This document shows positions 22,440 to 34,806 of a DNA stretch of 64,000 nt, one piece after another. This DNA is from Toxonevra muliebris (Eukaryota > Arthropoda > Insecta > Diptera > Pallopteridae). Position 1 is the stretch's first letter, and each line of letters begins with the position of its first letter. Below the pieces are notes generated by a model, which saw nothing but the letters and a program-made list of their open reading frames with translations, was not told where the DNA came from and did not search any database. The position numbers and the translations under genes are program-made. The stretch spans positions 81,709,235 through 81,773,234 of the forward strand of contig OY829326.1 of the NCBI GenBank assembly GCA_963691655.1, in the 5' to 3' direction.

Positions 22440-22960
22440 TCAAAAGAGCTTTTACCGAAGAATCGAGACTCTCCATGTTTTATCTGTTTCCATTTTTCAC
22501 CGCTGCTTCCAGACCTCGCTCGTTGCGTAGTTTAGGGGGTAGAACACAGCTAAATGAAGCCAGTTCTACTCTAAACTTTGCCCAATCCGCCTTTTTCGGA
22601 TTTCTTATGAGCGTTAAAGGCTTAACTTCAACACCATACTGAAACTCGATATATCTGTGATCTGAAAGAGAGTCATCTCTAAGGACCTTCCAGTTTGCAA
22701 CTGACTGCACTAACCTTTCATTGGAAAGAGTTAGGTCAATAACCTCCTGTCTAGTAGGTATCACAAAAGTGGGTTGATTCCCAACGTTTCGTATGTTCAA
22801 CCCAGAAGACAGTATGTAGTTGAGAAGATGAGCCTCTCTTACGTTGCACTTGCTGCTGCCCCAGATAACATTCTGTGCATTAGCGTCACAACATAATATG
22901 AGCCCCAAATTCATCCTCTCACAATACTCCACAAATTCAACAACCATCGCTGACGGTGGT
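22440..22960 (-). mobile_element. LINE endonuclease (APE-type) fragment
   Basis: Minus-strand ORF 22947-22480 encodes LILCCDANAQNVIWGSS, a GNQPTFVIPTRQEVIDLTLSN segment and LSDHRYIEF, the conserved Asp-Asn, and Asp-His motifs of the AP-like endonuclease domain. Start and reverse transcriptase are missing. It probably belongs to the same copy as the RNase H piece at 20740-21716. Confidence 0.7.
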
Positions 22961-25530
22961 GGTTTTATGTGTTAATTGATTTCTAAAATATCCTATATTG
23001 GTATAGGTACATGCATATGTATATACTTATATATATATTGGCGATTTTTATTTTATATTATGTCTACAAAAAAAATGTTGTCCCGGCAAAGCGCTTGGGC
23101 TTAACCGTTATGTGGTTGATAAAAAAACACCTTCTGTAGGCTGACAAGGTACCCGGGTACCTAATATACAATATCCACCTACAAATCGGTCTAATTTTAC
23201 TTTGAGGAGTTAAGGAAACCTTTATATCAAAATTAAACGTTTTTCAAAAACTATCCGTTGTCAATGAAAATCGCAGAGGATGGTGTACTTTACATCCCCT
23301 CTTTACATCAAAACCCTTTCTGATTTTTCTACCTAGCTTGTTTGGTTTTTGAGTTATTAAATTTTTCCTATAGGCTCCGCACGCAAAAATTCAAATAAAC
23401 AAAGATGCTCGCGCATCCACAGTACATCCAAAGTACTAAATTTTCAATTTTTAAATATTAAATATCTCGAAAAATATGACATATTCAAAAAAATTACTTA
23501 AGACCTTTTTTTTAGGAAATCATTTTTTTTTTGTAGCATGTAATTTTTTGATATCTCCAATGGTTAACCAGTTATAAGTAAAAAAAAGGCTTTTTTACCA
23601 AAGGGGGAATTTTTTGGTGGGTCGCTCTGCAACCCCAGGACTGATTTTTGAATCTATCATACCCCCACTAACAATTACTGAAGAAAAATCTCAGTTTAGA
23701 ATTTTTATAATATAAATCTTTATAATGACTGGACTAATAGTCCGTTTCATAGCAATTTTCTAAATTAAAACCCCTTATCAGCCCGTTGAGGGTTAAAATT
23801 GTAAAATAGAGAATATTCCATGGTAGTCAATATTACAAAAAAATTAATAATAACATTATGGCACAAAGCCATGTTGAGGAACTAGGGTGAGCTTTTCACA
23901 TCCACTAATATTGTATGTTAAGTAAGGTCAATAGCAATCACCACGTCAAAAATTATTGTCATAGAACTATTTCCACGTCTATCTTGCATACAAATGAAAC
24001 TGCGAAACGATATTTTTTCTCTAATGTACAAGATGGATATTAAAATTCCGGTGATTTTCTATCAGCTATAGAAAGTTTTTTAAAATACAAAAGATTTTGA
24101 TTTTGCATGCAAAAAGGCATAAAATTTTCGAAACTTCGGAATTTTGCAACAATTTCAGAAGCTACAGAGGATAGAGAAAAACAATTCCTTAAAGTTATAT
24201 CGCGCCAAAATTTTTGTTTAAAACTGTCAGTCTACATTTTTCCACTAATGATTTAAGACTGCCCAAGAAAATCATGTGACCCACTGTATTACAAAACTTA
24301 TGCTGCACATAACATCATGAGCAACAACTTTCGCCCTGAGTCAATAAAAAGTATAAAACATTATTTTTAATATGCTATACCCACACATATTTTTCCCCTA
24401 GAATGAGACTGACAAATAAAATTTCCATACTAAATCTCAGAATCGTTCCTGAGATATCCAGTCTCGCGCCCTCTTTTCCAATCTCATAGGCCATTTTTCC
24501 CACGTCAAGGCATTGTCAACCAACGTATTGTGCCAAATTTAAGCACTTCACCATAAAAGGTTTCGCAAATATACCCAAAAAAAAACAATAGAATTGTATG
24601 GAGGGTGCCACGCCTACTTGTCAAAAATTTTCCACTTCTAGCTTGGAACCAACGAATATGCCTATGCGCAAACTTAGGTATAAAGGACAAGCATGTTAAA
24701 TTAAATTTTATAAAGTTAAAGATATGATCTTGTTATTTTGGCATTCTTACAATAAAGTTAATTTGTATTAAAATTTTCGATGAATACTTTGAAAATTAAT
24801 CTGAATCACTTTAGGTTATCTTTTACGTTGGTATTTGACTTTCTTTTGGCTAGTACAATCGTGAAATTTCTGCTGACAACAAAATCCTAACATTGTTTTA
24901 TTTTGAAATATGCTTCTCAATATTTTTATTCTGGTTCATTCCAAAATCGTTTCCATAGGTTTTCCGGTAGCTGTTAATTGGGATTGTAAATTGTCTGCTT
25001 GAATATTTCGCAGGTCTGAGCACCGCAGAAATTAAGTATTTTCAGATTTTGATTTATTAGTAAAAAAAGAAAATCAAACAATAATTCACTGGAAGTTATC
25101 TTAAGAAATAATTGTTTTCAGTATTTTGAAAGCCAAGCTTATTCCATTTTTATCTTATTTTTTTATTTTTTATTCTAAGAATTTTGATTGTGTAGATACT
25201 CTAACAAAGATTACAGTTTCGCATACATCCCGAAGATAACAAACACACCAAACAATAGAAAAACAAAACACTGCGCTCATTCATAAATCTAACTCGACTT
25301 TTTTTCTAACTAATTAACAAAAATGAGAATCAGCAATAGATAAACAACAAAGTGCTACGTCACACGGGGCACTGCGGGACAAAAAAAAGACAAGTGCGAC
25401 TTCGTACAATAAATGTGTGTAAGGTTGACAAAGCATCATGCTGAGATAAAGCGCAGAAAAAATTTGCAGAAAACAACATAAATTAACAAAAACAATGAAT
25501 GCCAAAGAAGATAAAGACAGAACCAATATG
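22961..25530. other. Unannotated repeat-like stretch
   Basis: No gene. A perfect 14-bp palindrome GGTACCCGGGTACC occurs at 23148-23161. The remainder is moderately AT-rich; parts (23.1-24.5 kb) have higher complexity and could be an old element body without recognisable ends. The minus-strand frame at 24690-24505 shows no domain. Confidence 0.4.
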
Positions 25531-25535
25531 ACGTA

Positions 25536-26181
25536 AACAGCTATGGCCAGAGAAATAGCACACTTTTAAATTTCATATAAAAGTGTAGTTTATTTAATAT
25601 TTTGCAATAAAAAAATGTTGTTTAATTAAATTAATTAAATTAATATTTGGACTTCAAAGTTTAAAAAAGTTTTTTTTAATTTCTTCTGTTTAGCCTGTTT
25701 TGGCTTAGGATGGTCCATATTGAGCTGGACATAGAAATAGCATACTTACGGATCACTGTAAAAATTAAATATAATTTATAGAAAAACATACTAAATTGTT
25801 TCATGAAATTAATTACCAAGTTAGTATTTTGTAGCTTTACCACAATTTCTTATGACAGCTTGACATCTATGAGGCATACGCTCTACTAACTTTTGTCATC
25901 TGTTCTGGGGGATGGAGGACCTAGCATCTTGAATACCCGCCCAAAGTTCGCCTTCATTCCTGAATTTTTTTTTGCGCGATGTGAACTTTAACGTCATTCC
26001 AAAGATGTCCAAGAGGGTAATAATCAAACAAATAATGGTACATTTTTTACAGTTATTTGTTTCAGCAGTGGAAGTAGCAAGTATACTGCAAAAGCATATT
26101 ACTACGCTATTTCAAATTAATAAGAAATTCTGATACTATTTTGCTATTCTTTAAGTGTGCTATTTCTCTGACCATAGCTGT
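25536..26181 (-). mobile_element. Internally deleted Tc1-like element
   Basis: Ends are inverted repeats of ~30 bases: ACAGCTATGGCCAGAGAAAT at the left and the complement of ...ATTTCTCTGACCATAGCTGT at the right. Inside, near 25850-25900 on the minus strand, LVERMPHRCQAVIRNCGKATKY is the C-terminus of a Tc1-family transposase; the rest of the gene is missing. A TA target duplication is not cleanly visible. Confidence 0.75.
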
Positions 26182-27160
26182 ATGTAAAGCAGTACTGTAA
26201 TACAGAAAACAAGATAGCTAAGGTTCATTTACTTACCTTAGTTTAAACAACGTATATGTTAAGCATTGTTTAAAATTATATAACTATAGGCGATTCAGTA
26301 CATGTATATGAAAATACTGACAACCAAATGTAGGGTGCAATTATGCAACTAATAAGCCTAGTTTACAAAACCCACATACGATTTTATCTATTTGAGCAAA
26401 AATATTTATTAATAGGGTATTACTGTTTCGACTATGCTGAAGAAAAGTTTCATAGCTTAAAATTTTTATCTTTACTTCCATGTATAATTTTGCACTATTT
26501 GCTGTGGTTATGATTGGGGTGTGTGAGTCATCACCGTCATTATCATAACAAGCGTCATCGTCATAAGTACAAGCAATCCACAAATTTAAAATAGATTTAT
26601 GCAATAACAAAACAAAAACGGCCAACAGCAAAAAACACATACGATTTTGTTTCATTTATAATCTTTCAGCACATTTGTTTAGGGTTTAATGTTCAATATA
26701 ACTTAATAGTGGAACAAGTTATTTTTTTTTTAATAAGTAATTGGATTTTATAAGTTTATATTTAAGACTGACATGAAATTTTCTTTGTTTGTATATTTCA
26801 AACGAGTTTAGAAGATAAAGCATTCAAATGTTTTCCTTTCGATCTATTATTTTTTAAAAGCGATTTATATTCACATCTCTTACGAATTGAACGAAAATAT
26901 GCCTTGTTTTTGGTTAATATCGAAGCAAGAAGGAAGCAATTCTGACATTTTCGACATTGACATTGTTTTGATATAGTAATGTTTTACAAGCATTTTATTT
27001 ATTTTACGACAATGAGGTGGAAGCTCATAACAGAATAATAAGAGACTTTGTTTGGCCAACGAGTTTTGAATAGACATATTCCAGAAATACAATTTTGATA
27101 TTTATAATAAAAAATAATGCTTTCTAAGTTGTCTTTTAAACAGATATCACTATCATATCT
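26182..27160. other. Intron/intergenic DNA, nothing recognised
   Basis: AT-rich. Minus-strand frames at 26655-26341 and 27092-26880 have no recognisable domain or splice context. Confidence 0.4.
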
Positions 27161-27228
27161 GCCAGTCTGAGAATTGATTTGGTATACGAATTTGTATACC
27201 TACACGCCAAACCAATACTTAGGCGACG
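27161..27228. repeat. Foldback element, copy 2
   Basis: TCTGAGAATTGATTTGGTATACG pairs imperfectly with ...CGCCAAACCAATACTTAGGCGACG; same design and sequence as 8062-8137 but with a degraded left end. Confidence 0.65.
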
Positions 27229-27461
27229 ATATACAAACAGGGTGCGGGACCCTGAGTTATGGACTTATACGACTAATTATCGAGAGAAAGATGCGTATAA
27301 ACTAAGCCTTCTAATAAGAAAATGACCCGTAGCATACATACAATAGTAGTAAAATTATTGTTTAATTAGGTTAAAGGGAAGTTCTCAAAAAATCTGAGCA
27401 CCTGCGGGGGTCAGAAATCGGTCCCTATATGTGGTATAGTGAAAACTTTTTAATTCTTATA

Positions 27462-28057
27462 CAGGGTACCCATATAAAGTGGAAGCATTTGGTAACCCTG
27501 TAACTTTTGACAACGCTGTCAGATCGACTAATGACATACCGCGTTGAAGAGTCAGTCGAAGGAAATTTATACCATGGAACAGTACACTCCGAAAGAACGC
27601 GCTGAAATTGTTGAGTTGTATATTCAAAATAACTTTTTAATTTTTCCTTAGAGAAGTTATTTTGATATTTTGAAGCCGACTGTTCATGAAAATGGTATGG
27701 AGCACTTCTGTTTTCAACAAGACGGAGCACCATTTCACACAGCGGTCAGTTGATATAAAAAAATTGTGGTTTTGACTTTTCTCCGCGTTCGCCAGATTTT
27801 GCACCGCCGGACTTTTTCCTCTGGGGATACTTGAAATCAAAAGTTTATATCAACAAGCCAGGGACCCTAGACGAACTTATGGCCAATATATCGGCTGAAT
27901 CATTTGCCAAAACGATCGAAAATGCCGAAAAAGAGCGCATTTGGCCGTCAAGGCCAAAGGTAGCCATTTGCGAGATATCATAAATGATTATCCAAATGAA
28001 CAACAAAAAAAATGATTTTTTTTTCAGAAATGCATCCATTTTAAATGACTTACCCTG
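27462..28057 (+). mobile_element. Deleted mariner-like element with transposase ends
   Basis: Flanked by TA (27460-27461 and 28058-28059) and ended by CAGGGTA in inverted orientation. The plus strand encodes the transposase N-terminus from ATG 27574 (MEQYTPKERAEIVELYIQNN) and then, after an internal deletion, the C-terminal half (FQQDGAPFHTA, SPDFAPPDFFLWGYLKSKVY, NKPGTLDELMANI). The DDE-type signature around QDGAPFHTA is partly kept, but stops and the deletion make it non-functional. Confidence 0.8.
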
Positions 28058-28165
28058 TATCTATACACCGAATCTTCTAGTGCTCATTGTAAACCTTATT
28101 AGGTCTGTTAGCTAGGTCTGCTTTTAGACTGTGAGACTAGTCACATGAGACTGAAGTTTCATGTT

Positions 28166-28362
28166 GCTCTTAGACAGTGAGACTAATTGGATGAAACTCT
28201 CGCCATTTTATTTTTCGTCGCTATGGAGAAACATTAAACTACGAAAATGTAAAAAAACGTCAAAAAGTTTCATTAAAATGTTGACCCGAGAGATTTTGTC
28301 CATCCCCTCCTCGTCCCTACACTTTTACGAGTTGCATGATACTAGTCTCACTGTCTAAGAGC
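28166..28362. mobile_element. MITE with perfect 20-bp inverted repeats
   Basis: GCTCTTAGACAGTGAGACTA at 28166-28185 is repeated inverted at 28343-28362. Left of it, 28118-28163 carries a variant of the same end (TTTTAGACTGTGAGACTAGT...), suggesting a nested or duplicated copy. A related interior fragment occurs at about 32985-33095 (TGAGACTAGTTTTATGAAAT, GCATCCCCTGTCG). No clear target duplication. Confidence 0.7.
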
Positions 28363-30630
28363 TAACTCAAGCCCCCGAACAATCTGACTCATAAGAAGCG
28401 GGGCCGACAAATCTGAAGATTGGAGCATTCACAGAGTAGATGGTTATGGTTATCAAATTACGGTTATGAATTGGCCACAAAGCAATATTCTATAGAGGAT
28501 ATTTGGAAAACAACTAACCGAAGAATTAGAAGAGATAATGTCTGAAATTCTAATAATTTTATTGAAAATATGTTTGACATTGAAAAACGAATTCAACATG
28601 CGAAAACCATCGTACTTTATACGACGTCTCTAAAAGATTAGTTGATTTCATGGACACGTATCTTTTTTCTGTTTAAGTACATACTTTCAATCTAATTTAA
28701 AATATATTACTCATTGTTGGCAAATTCATCTTTTACAGCAAGAAAGATACTTGCAGTTCCGAAATTTATAACTTCAAAAACGATGCGAATTTGCATTCAA
28801 ACATTTTGTATGCGTGGGAGCGTCTTTATTATTGTTTCGTCCTAAATTAATTACTGCTTTGTGCTAAAGCCCGCATGTATAAAATCGCTTATACATTCGA
28901 ACAACGCCATGCAATGCCTAAAACTCCCGTCACTTACGATACATTTTTTTTTTGCTCTTTCAGATAATGTTTTAATAGCGGGTGACCACCAAATACCAGA
29001 TGCTGATTTCAACTCCATAGAAGTAGGATCAGTACTAAAATTCCTATTGTAAGCTGGGCTTATGGAAATACACTTAGTGCACTACCCCAGCAATAATAAT
29101 AATAGTGCTTATTTTACACATTTTATACTTACATTGTGTGATTCGTTATTTTGTGTTGACTTCCTTTTGGGCCGTGTAAATGTTCTTGAATTCAATTTGT
29201 ATGCTGCTCAACGTATGTAGAAATGGAATTTATTTTAATTATTTGATTGATCATATGCAGATTTATTTTGTATTTGAATGGGTGGGAATGCGAACAAATC
29301 CATTCATTACATGTGTATGTATATATAGTTGCGGTTGATGGAGTAAGTAAACGTCAACGGCGACAACAAGCAAAAAGACATGAAACGAAAATAAAAAATA
29401 TAAAAATTGAAAGCAAAGAAGAAATTAAGTTACACCTAAGCATGTAACATAGCTATAATACGATTTATGATAATCTACATTATATAAGAAAATAAATAAA
29501 ATGTTTTAAGTTCTGTAATGATCGAATAAGAAATACCCTACAATCATATGTTTCATTTACTACAATTTATTCTGCATTAAAATCTCTTCATTATCTTTCG
29601 AATTACCGCCGTTTTTATGTGAACACATGTATTGAAAGTGCCCAGAAAAACGATTTTTGAGAGTAATTCTACAAGTAACTCTTTATTAAAAATTTGTATT
29701 AATACAGAGCCAGTGACTTTGACAACCACCGAAGGTTTCATTATAACTTTGTTCTGTTGCTTATTATTTTTAGAAAATTGTCTGCATAAGACACAAATTT
29801 GATTAAATTATTTGAGTAGTTAATAGTGTATATTTAATAAACCCTTTAATTCTCGTATTTGAATAGGGCTCGATAGAAAACCGTTGTTCTGACAATAACT
29901 TAAATTTTCACCTGAGTTTTTTCTCGACTTCAAAGCCATTAATTAATAGCATAATCACGAAATTGTATACGTTCGGCAATTGGCAAATTACGAATTTTTA
30001 ATAAACTGAATGCATACAAAATGAATGTTGCTCATACGCAAAGTTTGAAAGGCTTATACGGGCAATACATAGGTCGACATGACATTTCGAAGGAGGGTTT
30101 TATTTTCATGATGTATGAATAACTATTAAAATGTATGAGAATTTCCCATTTTATCTCTAAATGCAGACTAGGAATATAAATATGCTTATATTTATGTCAC
30201 TCCTTTTTATGAAAGAATATTTGGGAAATCCTAGAATAAAATATACTACCAATATGTCGCATTTCAATTATAATTTCGATTAAGTAAATGAAAAATGTAA
30301 AATAAAAATGTCTAGTATTAATTTATTCCACTCGCAATTTAGCTTACCTTCGAAAGAAAGAACAAACAGGCTTTCTAAATCTAAATTGAATAGTAAGTGA
30401 ATTTCTTGTTTTAATTAAAAAACCCACTAACCACATATTACTCTATAATGGAAGCATGCATTGCTACTTTCAAATATTTGTACCACATATGGACAAAGCA
30501 ACTGTAAACCTGCTCATTTGGCCCACTTACAAGCGCGGGGGGGCATGAAAAATGGAAAGCGCAGTAATACAACAACTTTGTGTGCACTTTAGGTAAAGAT
30601 CAATCCCCTGCTACCCTTCCTATCGCTTAC
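28363..30630. other. AT-rich stretch, no supported gene
   Basis: A short exon-like plus-strand block at about 28965-29050 has a good acceptor (TTTGCTCTTTCAG) and reads DNVLIAGDHQIPDADFNS, weakly like a LINE endonuclease; I treat it as unproven. Nothing else stands out. Confidence 0.4.
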
Positions 30631-30734
30631 CTTGTTCCTGTTGAGTTTGAGACGACTGCGCTTGCAGGCAATTATTACTTTTCCATTGCTGCAATATATT
30701 TGAGACATCATCGTGTGTTTTATCTTCCAGAAAA
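30631..30734 (-). CDS. Candidate coding exon (possibly 5' part of SxIP gene)
   Basis: Minus-strand block with a strong acceptor (T-run then CAG at 30737-30735) and donor (CAAG|GTAAGC) at 30631. In the likeliest frame it reads FLEDKTHDDVSNILQQWKSN followed by a Q-rich end (NCLQAQSSQTQQEQ), protein-like and free of stops. It ends in phase 1, which does not join directly to the phase-0 exon starting at 17801, so if it belongs to the same gene at least one exon is missing between them. Confidence 0.4.
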
Positions 30735-30793
30735 CTGAAAAAAAAAATAACAATAGAAGCAATGGCCAAAACTAAAGAAAAATAATTACGAAC

Positions 30794-30840
30794 ATGAATG
30801 AATCATCTTTTAGAGCTTCATCAATGTCCAATATATCCAT
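30794..30840 (-). CDS. Candidate first coding exon MDILDIDEALKDDSF
   Basis: Minus-strand ATG at 30840 (context GCCATGG) opens MDILDIDEALKDDSF. Splicing at a weak donor (CAT|GTTCGT at 30794) joins in frame to the exon at 30734-30631 as ...DDSFIFLEDKTH; the stronger-looking donor GTAATT at 30789 would create a stop. Gene identity unknown. It may be the start of the large protein at 14.2-17.8 kb. Confidence 0.35.
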
Positions 30841-31029
30841 GGCGATAGTTTCGTTGAAAATGTCGATAGTTATCTCTACTATTTTTAATTATGTATTTAT
30901 GTTTTTTCTTCGGCTTGGAGCTGCTCTTCCTCCTCTACTATTTTTAATAGGCGAATGCAGAAACTTGTTTTCTATGTTGTCTTGTGACGGAATTTTTACT
31001 TTTTTACATAAATTTTTGCAAACATAAAA

Positions 31030-32149
31030 GAAAAAAAAATTATATTTTAGAAAAAACACTCGCGCACTCTTTTATTTTATTGAATCACTTATTTTATATT
31101 CAATTACATCCGATTATTCCAAATTCTTTTTCTTATATTTTCTTTACGTCAGTTTTTTTTTTTTATTTTTATTTTTACCACTCAATTCGTTACGCGTTTG
31201 TTTACATTTAACTGAAATTTCCACATGTTTAGATCAATTATGCAATTCGTTAATTTTCTAAATTGTTAAATTCGATTTGTTTGCACCAATATTATTCATC
31301 TTTTTATAAATAAAAAAAAAAAAACAAAAATATGCTCACAACTCATACTCTTCGTTTTCTTTTTTCGCATAACGGCGACAAAGAACTGAAGAAAAGAAAG
31401 CATTGTTGCTCCAGTGCGTAGTAAAAATTATAAAATCTTGAACACTTTTAGATTTGCATTAATACGTGCTTCTAGATAATAGTACTAAGTCATGATTACA
31501 CGATACTTTGCCACGAGTCATAGATAATTTTGTTTTGTACGCCGCACAGTGGTACAATAATAAACCCAAAAATTTCATGTTGCGAATTGCAATGACCAGT
31601 AAAATTTCTTATTTCAAAATAGTTGAGTCCCCTATTTTCAACTATTGTTCATCAAATAAGATCATGACTCGTTGACACGGCAAAGGTAAAGTTGTTTTTT
31701 ATTAGGGCTGAATAGAAAGATGGCACGAGGACGTATATGGGTTTTTTGTTAAATCTTCAGAACTCCGTTGTGAAAAGTGGTCCTATCGTTTTTGGTAAAT
31801 ATTAGTACATTTTTAGTGTTTTGTTGTGCTTTTGTATTAATTCAATATATGGTAAGTATGATGCAGCTTGTTAAAACTTTTAAAAAATGAAGCAATTTTT
31901 AAATAAGCTTTTAAAAAGTGTTTTACGAGATTTTAAATTCTAGTATTGATTAACTTATTCCTTTTAACATAATCAAAGAGGTAAATTAGTTTTCATATCC
32001 ATCGGTGTCTGTCCGTGAAATTTACAGCCCAGTTACTGTTGCCAAGTAAGGTAAATTTTAATATAGCGGCATTTAAAATATAAAACAGTCAAAATGAGGA
32101 AATAGCACTACGATTTACGCCAGAAAAACTCAAACAAAGCGCGATGCTT
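31030..32149. other. Intergenic DNA upstream of candidate exon
   Basis: Probably contains the promoter of the minus-strand transcript starting near 30.85-31.0 kb. Around 31480-31690 the words ACTTTGCCACGAGTCAT and ATGACTCGTTGACACGGCAAAG form a loose inverted pair, perhaps a decayed element. Confidence 0.35.
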
Positions 32150-32395
32150 TAGTCACTTCTTGCCTTATTCGAGGTAAAAAACTTTCGTTGATAAAGGAGT
32201 GTATTGGGATGTTCTAATTACCAAACAATCGGAGGATTGTTTGATAAATGATAAAAAGAATGTTTGCTTTAAAAAAAAAAAGGTAAAAAATTCTTCTCTA
32301 AAGCAAACATTCCGCTTTTTTAGGAGACTTGGAAAATTTTCGTCCGCTTTTATTTTCGGAAATTAGTTTAGTTCGAATAAGGCAAGAAGTGACTA
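32150..32395. mobile_element. MITE with perfect 23-bp inverted repeats
   Basis: TAGTCACTTCTTGCCTTATT starts a 23-base end at 32150-32172 that is perfectly inverted at 32373-32395. A second, internal inverted pair (GAATGTTTGCTTTA near 32258 and TAAAGCAAACATTC near 32299) makes a hairpin around an A-run. Non-coding. Confidence 0.75.
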
Positions 32396-32722
32396 GGGCG
32401 CAACTTTACACAAAATGTAACATGCACTTCCGTCAATTTCTTTTACTATTCCCCCCGCATTTAATGCTGAATTTTTTAAAATGAACAAGTATGAAATTCT
32501 TCATTGGAAATTAATCATAGTCCTCTTTTAGATTAGACATTTATTGCCAGAAATTGTTATCGTTCGTAGTACCTTTCCTCTTTTGTCTTAGCCCTCTCCT
32601 CATAGCACGCGTTTTGCATATTCAAAGTTGAGAATCTTAAATTTTTCTACGCATTTGTGAATCCTGAATGCTCAGAAAGCGTGAAAGTATGTTTTGGAAT
32701 TTGGACTTAAACTTAAAGTGAA

Positions 32723-32874
32723 TGTTCACACGGGCGCAAGCATGAACGCCTGTCTGAAAGAAAGAGGTAGAAAAAATAGGCAGTTAGAAAAAGATAGGTA
32801 AGTTTCTACCTATTTCTTCGTACCCATATTTTCTCTCTTTCAGAGAGGCGTTCATGCTTGCGCCTGTGTGAACA
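32723..32874. mobile_element. Short MITE, ~42-bp inverted repeats
   Basis: TGTTCACACGGGCGCAAGCA...CTGTCTGAAAG at the left is inverted at the right (CTTTCAGAGAGGCGTTCATGCTTGCGCC...GAACA), leaving a small interior that itself contains a GTAGAAA/TTTCTAC pair. Non-coding; superfamily uncertain. Confidence 0.75.
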
Positions 32875-33224
32875 GCCACAAAGGGCTCATAACAATATTT
32901 TACTTTTTATCTTCGGAACACATGATGAAAAATATGGTCACAGCATTTTTCAACCAGAAAGTGTGAACATAGTATGTCAACATTTACACGATGAGACTAG
33001 TTTTATGAAATTTTTAACATTTCCTTTTGAAGTTTCATGAATTGATGCCCGCGATATTTTGCATCCCCTGTCGTTTCTTTCCTCTTCTCATCACTGAATG
33101 CCACAATGGAGAAAAAAAAAGTAAACAATGATTTTGGCAGCCTATGGTATTTACCACAAAGAAAGAAGAAGAATAAGTTGCTAGTAACTTCACCTTGTAT
33201 AAATTCACCTGGGTGTAAACCCTA

Positions 33225-34170
33225 GGCTTTTTTCTTTTTTAACTCAGAACACGGAGTAGAGTAGAGCACGAACACACCGAGCACGCTTTGATCAGAGCAC
33301 GCTCTACTCAGAGCTAATGAAATGTCGCATGGCAGAAGTATTTAGACGTAGGTGTATTTTTTCAAATAGTAGCCATTTAAAACTTTCTACAAGTAAGACG
33401 AACATTTAAAAGATGCATTTTATGAATTGGGTGAAAAAGTGAAAATTAGTAGTAGATGATTAATTGTACTTTTATTACTTAGTTTCAAATTATAAATTTT
33501 ATTTGAAATAAACAAAGTACAAACAATGTTATACAAATGTGTTTTCTTTATTAGCAAATATTATTAAAAATATTAGTAATTTGAACGTGTTAAGAGTTAA
33601 TAAATACTATAAAAATAAATTCCATGGTTTATTAACCATGGAAAAACAACACCGTAGCAAAAAGAAAAATAGTACGAAAACAAATTTTTTCCCAATTGCT
33701 AAAGTTCGTCGTACTTGTCAAAATGCATCTACCTTCTTAATTCTTCTAGCATTTTTATTATTTTTTTTTTATGGCGCCATTAGGCGTTTTTCTTCTTAAC
33801 TCTGAGCAGAGCACGAGTTGTCAAAAAACGTAATCGTGTTCTTTTTAGCTCTGCGTACTCAGAGCAAACGTAGTTGTGTTTCTTTTTGTGATTCGAGCGC
33901 GCTCAGAGCGTGCTCTACGTGCTCAGTAGAAATTGACTGAGCAGGCAGAGCACGATTGAAAATTATATTTGGACAGAATACACAAAAATTTAAAATAGCG
34001 GACAAAAAAATCAAAACGATTGAAAAACTTTGTTGAAAAGTAAACTTAATTATAAATAGCTGTTATCTGACAGTTCGTGCTCTATGCGTTTTAAAATTAA
34101 ATCAGACTTGCTCAGTGTGCTCGTGCTCTCCTCTACTCCGTACTCTGAGTTAAAAAAGAAAAACGCCTAT
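33225..34170. mobile_element. Element with ~60-bp inverted repeats, GAGCACG-rich
   Basis: TAGGCTTTTTTCTTTTTTAA followed by CTCAGAACACGGAGTAGAG at 33225-33285 is inverted at about 34108-34168. The interior is studded with CTCAGAGC and GAGCACG words. A third, internal copy of the end (TTAGGCGTTTTTCTTCTTAA at about 33780) suggests two overlapping or nested copies. The hAT-like MITE copy B (33328-33753) sits inside. Superfamily uncertain; TA is present at both outer ends. Confidence 0.6.
33328..33753. mobile_element. hAT-like MITE, copy B
   Basis: Starts CATGGCAGAAGTATTTAGAC and ends ...CTACCTTCTTAATTCTTCTAGCAT; collinear with the 9017-9477 copy over most of its length but more diverged, with the right terminus altered. 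It interrupts the 33225-34170 element. Confidence 0.7.
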
Positions 34171-34806
34171 TGTTTTTCGTTGTGAGGAACGGTGGTTGTC
34201 AAAAAGTTTTTAAGTTTGATAATTTACTTGTTTTTCGTTGGCCATAATGACAGCAACAACAATGATGTATTGTCATTGCCGTGTTAAGCCTGGAACAGAA
34301 TGTGAAACGTGAAGTAAGCAGCTGAAGGATAAAATGAAGCGTAGCACACAATGAAGAGCGAAAAAGAAAAATGTGAACAGAATGTGCACCTCTGAAGCTC
34401 ATGTTTATTGTAATTGGAAATACACATAATTATATTTTTCTCCACATTTTTGCAATCAAAGTGCTTTAAATTGTAAATCAATTAAATTTGTTTACAAGTC
34501 CTATAAATAATTCAGTGGAATTAGTAGTAGATTATTAATACTATTTTTATACTTAGTACTATATTATAAATTTTATCTATAATAAAAATGTATAAAAAAT
34601 GTTATTTAAATTCTTTTTCTTTATTAGCAAATCCCTTGAACATGCTAAGAGTTAATAAATCATATAAAAACAGCAACTACTTCTCCCCATGCACATGCAA
34701 ATTATTTTCTTATAAATTCTTACTTTAACCATGAAAATACAACGTTATTGCAAAAAGAAGAATAGTATCAAAACAAATGTTTTCCCAATTGTCAAAGTTC
34801 CTCTTA

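Noticed and set aside
28965..29050. Exon-like block with good acceptor, DNVLIAGDHQIPDADF
   Set aside because: No partner exon and a stop right at the presumed donor; weak resemblance to LINE endonuclease only.
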